Shown piece by piece: positions 62,401 through 64,000 of a stretch of 64,000 nt of DNA. The stretch lies in the NCBI RefSeq assembly GCF_000219725.1, contig NC_015732.1, positions 2,170,001-2,234,000 on the forward strand, read 5' to 3'. Made by a program: the position numbers and the translations under genes. Below the pieces are notes generated by a model. That model was given only the letters and a program-made list of their open reading frames with translations. It did not search any database and had not been told where the DNA came from. Each line of letters opens with the position of its first letter. Positions within the stretch are counted from its first letter, which is position 1. Source of the stretch: Gracilinema caldarium DSM 7334 (GTDB lineage: Bacteria; Spirochaetota; Spirochaetia; Treponematales; Breznakiellaceae).

Positions 62401-64000
62401 CGTCCTTATCACCAGCAGAACCGCTGTCGTTACCATCTTCCAGGCGGTTATCAATAACAATTCGGTAATCATCGTAAGTAGGATCATTAAGATCAAGGAC
62501 TCCGCTAAAGGGAAGCGTTGCAACTCCGGTTCCTTTAAGACGAAGTACACTCGTACCCTGTTGCAGGTAGACCACTACCTGCTTAATGCCGGAGATCACG
62601 CCTGTATCCTTCACCGTACCTTGGACTTCTGCCTGGCTCCCAATGATTTCTGTGCCAGCCGTATAGGTCAGATTCGTGGGCTGAATATTATCCACATTAA
62701 AACTGAGACTCTGGATACTGTGGAAACCGCTCGTATCGATGGCATCAAAGGCTACAGCCATAATTCCAGATGAATTGGGGAAGAGCCCTGCTTCAGTTGT
62801 ATTAATCGGGACTTCGATCCGGTAGGTCTGGTAGCCCGCCACATAGCCAGGTTCTCCGCTATTCACCAGTACTGCCCGGGGTCCGCCAGCAGGGGCTCCA
62901 ATTAGTTCCTGACTGGAAATTCGGGGACCTTCGTGCTTAAAGATGATACTCTGCAAGCCGCTTTCGTCCCGTACATAACCAGTGATAGTAAAACTTCCAC
63001 CCACGGTACTATTCGTTTCATGGGAGAGGTCAGCGTATTGCGGTACCGTCTTATCAAAGGTGATGGTCCGGATTACTTCGATTCCGGGGATTCCATCGCC
63101 AGGAGTAGTCTTATAGTCCCAGGCCCGTACCTTAAATTTGATGGTCTTCGTTGTTGCGGTGCCCGTTGGGTTGAATTCTCCATAGAGATTGATGGTCTGG
63201 TACCAGCTTGTGGTTCCATTCACCACATACCAGGCAGTAGTGGAACTATCATTTTCATCTACCGAGGGCGGGTTAAAGCCAGAGATACTGGGCCACTTAT
63301 CATCCACGTCGGTAAAGTCCCCATCGTTGTTTATATCAAAGGCAATCTGAACCTTCCAGATGGACTGTCCGTCCTGGGCAATACCAAAGATCCGTTTGTA
63401 ACCACCAACCGTAGCACCATCGTCGGGATCCAAAATAGTTACCTCAGGCCGGTCACGGTTGGGATCAATTTCCAGGGTATAGGAGGATACATAGGCAATA
63501 TTTCCAGTCCCAGACAAACCTGCGGTATCCTCCGCCCGGATATATACTTTCATCCGCCAAATGTTAAGCCATGTTTCACCAGCATCCTGAATACCATCCC
63601 CATCAGTGTCTCCAATATCAACCGCATAGGTGGTATTGGCATAGGCATTGATGTTATTGAAGGTATAGGACCAGCTTACCGTTCCAGTAGCAGGATACCA
63701 GGGGCTACCCTCATAGTTCGTTTCGTTTACAGTCTTACCAATTCCTATTTTAATATTCCGAACTTGAGTCGTAGCATCTTCCGCACTTCCCCGGATGGTT
63801 ACCTTACCGTAGACACTGCTTAATTCCACAGGATCGATGATGGACACCACAGGTCCCGTAGTATCTACCACAACAGTTCGGCTCACCAGTGTTGTCCGAC
63901 CCGCCGCGTCGGTAATACGGGCATATATAGTTCGTGTCCCGTCTGGTATAGTAGTGAAGGTATAAGACCAGGTACCACTGATACTGCCTGAACCATTCGA
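59459..64000 (-). CDS. giant Ig-like surface protein, C-terminal part (cut by window edge)
   Basis: Open without a stop from 64000 to TAA at 59459 (about 1513 codons seen); the true start is beyond the window. It consists of repeated beta-sandwich modules of the bacterial Ig-like kind, each with segments such as DTTGPVVSIIDP, TVDNIQPTNLTY or DNVDEVAPTARL at module starts and a W-S-Y-T-F-like core. Four or more acidic Ca-binding loops occur (DTDGDGIQDAGE, DINNDGDFTDVDD, DLNGDGDVLDANE, DLNGNGVVDGTEE). The last about 500 residues (from YITDVVTLLNTLLGSDYN) are different, with repeated FAYVNNSEGYGLAQYWDG and VVVDKDSHVHIAYQD-like segments reminiscent of beta-propeller repeats. Probably a secreted or surface adhesion or polysaccharide-binding protein. 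Confidence 0.85.
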   Translation of the reverse strand, partial: SNGSGSISGTWSYTFTTIPDGTRTIYARITDAAGRTTLVSRTVVVDTTGPVVSIIDPVELSSVYGKVTIRGSAEDATTQVRNIKIGIGKTVNETNYEGSPWYPATGTVSWSYTFNNINAYANTTYAVDIGDTDGDGIQDAGETWLNIWRMKVYIRAEDTAGLSGTGNIAYVSSYTLEIDPNRDRPEVTILDPDDGATVGGYKRIFGIAQDGQSIWKVQIAFDINNDGDFTDVDDKWPSISGFNPPSVDENDSSTTAWYVVNGTTSWYQTINLYGEFNPTGTATTKTIKFKVRAWDYKTTPGDGIPGIEVIRTITFDKTVPQYADLSHETNSTVGGSFTITGYVRDESGLQSIIFKHEGPRISSQELIGAPAGGPRAVLVNSGEPGYVAGYQTYRIEVPINTTEAGLFPNSSGIMAVAFDAIDTSGFHSIQSLSFNVDNIQPTNLTYTAGTEIIGSQAEVQGTVKDTGVISGIKQVVVYLQQGTSVLRLKGTGVATLPFSGVLDLNDPTYDDYRIVIDNRLEDGNDSGSAGDKDGYAEWLTISGGSYQWAAQFNSTLVADGKVEVHYVAYDFAGNNVSGSTNAYVANHKPIITSIVLGTDLNGDGDVLDANEQTSPISNGYGATNFTARGNKLYFKINSTGGNGTIRYSVKYGVTEYNSNLTSSEVTIDTSGFVDSSSSNDRTFTILVYDSTTSDDGDPTDELSGTITVGLTIDNVDEVAPTARLNQLSATDVKDYNASDRSVWKGHIEPWDQSPWDNQNSGFNKTNEVFGNDADVSGTIVFSGEASDNQRISALYIWIDLNGNGVVDGTEEQQVAEFSSSNNGLVARTNTLGTWSATSQSLSLESGHTVSWKFEWDSSTVNGVARSNVRIRVRAEDAKAGSPNSSIQTPTSPNDTTSLTGGFNIMKVDVVPYITDVVTLLNTLLGSDYNRSADGKYPVWVKTTGTASYETITVKGFNLAPTTLTGALSDIRISKDPDAYDATYTTKQGTGLTAVIVTANRELTVTLATGGSGYLTIIANGIPSLNSINNDTLPTNAMVTPLLQTSLNDDVYLSVWDYNPLRLNASAPRAKNAVYPSMAMSGNTPQFAYVNNSEGYGLAQYWDGTSEIKIYENWDLFTFTSLALNTDNNRAALYDINVVQLGTDFIGDKGGIMVNLYYNPPNTTWNGTTYFYRDYNVWLDNLYKSGNLAVLDRYQYPTVKLVGNSSLSHVFYSTYDSIDDRIIFRYFKTGTNQTSVGGGVPANATKVTDTATNLYVNNTEIIQSNQNGTWPVYTDNETNNRRFNQNNNAGNTNAGQYIGTGTNLGIYSAVVGVSTGASTARAVLIYYSGTTLYYIYATNDANTTWSTPVSLDTNCGGAFVSVVVDKDSHVHIAYQDSFNGDVVYIYIPTYNDPTTRKRVIVDSYLTVGDKLTLTVPTNSNTPYISYKGVGNTAKIAWYKGTPDIATLTDGVVDSSGKLNGKWEVQILPYRIIDSDTNRFNVGVGTNGLPVVGYCNNIPGAKGVEYLTALAELNE

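Overview
The window looks like chromosomal DNA of a free-living or termite-gut type treponeme (Spirochaetota). The basis is a FliG homologue with a long N-terminal extension resembling the spirochaetal FliG1 paralogue, lipoproteins with short LLSC-type lipoboxes, a B12-dependent class II ribonucleotide reductase, a TIGR03545/TIGR03546 pair and a mixture of spirochaete-like housekeeping genes. This assignment comes from pattern recognition, without a database search. No rRNA, tRNA or CRISPR array was seen.

Layout. 1-790: 5' part of a RecQ helicase (minus, cut by the window edge). 1013-9217: DEAD-box RNA helicase, LUD protein, dihydroorotate-dehydrogenase-like protein, FliG1-like protein, M16C peptidase and a DUF3783 protein. 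9513-17034: recG, a YggT-type membrane protein, a REC-REC-GGDEF protein and dnaE. 17208-19912: an autoregulated-looking LacI repressor, then an aminotransferase preceded by what reads as a complete transcription attenuator with an alanine-rich leader peptide. 19931-27930: a minus-strand block with a NAGPA-domain lipoprotein, rpsU, an M23 peptidase, recJ, pyrimidine-nucleoside phosphorylase, recO and argA; argA to rpsU look like one overlapping gene string. 28124-31888: nrdJ. 31896-34752: an AT-rich accessory patch with a PIN-toxin remnant and the TIGR03545/TIGR03546 pair. 34920-37495: ZIP metal transporter, adk, tRNA-dihydrouridine synthase.

37576-49202 is the most distinctive metabolic block. 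It holds a DeoR-type repressor, a complete 2-oxoacid/acetoin-dehydrogenase-type complex (E2, E3 and a fused E1 alpha-beta), a PHP-domain protein, an SDR dehydrogenase with an extra N-terminal domain, a FGGY sugar kinase and a sorbose-1-phosphate-reductase-like dehydrogenase, all co-directional and tightly spaced. I infer a pathway in which a sugar or deoxysugar is oxidised or reduced, phosphorylated and then cleaved to acyl-CoA by a thiamine-diphosphate complex; the substrate is not known.

49215-64000: an HD protein, a DUF5692 membrane protein, a GH18-type lipoprotein, an AIM24-family protein, an AT-rich DUF4143 ATPase with a paired-palindrome promoter, a methyl-accepting chemotaxis gene split by an IS5/IS1182-type insertion sequence, an unknown membrane-anchored protein, and the C-terminal 1.5 kilo-residues of a giant Ig-like surface protein that runs off the window.

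Two genome-wide habits stand out. Many start codons lack a Shine-Dalgarno sequence and sit 6-7 bases after a -10 box, which suggests leaderless mRNAs. Several promoters use TTGCGT as the -35 element.
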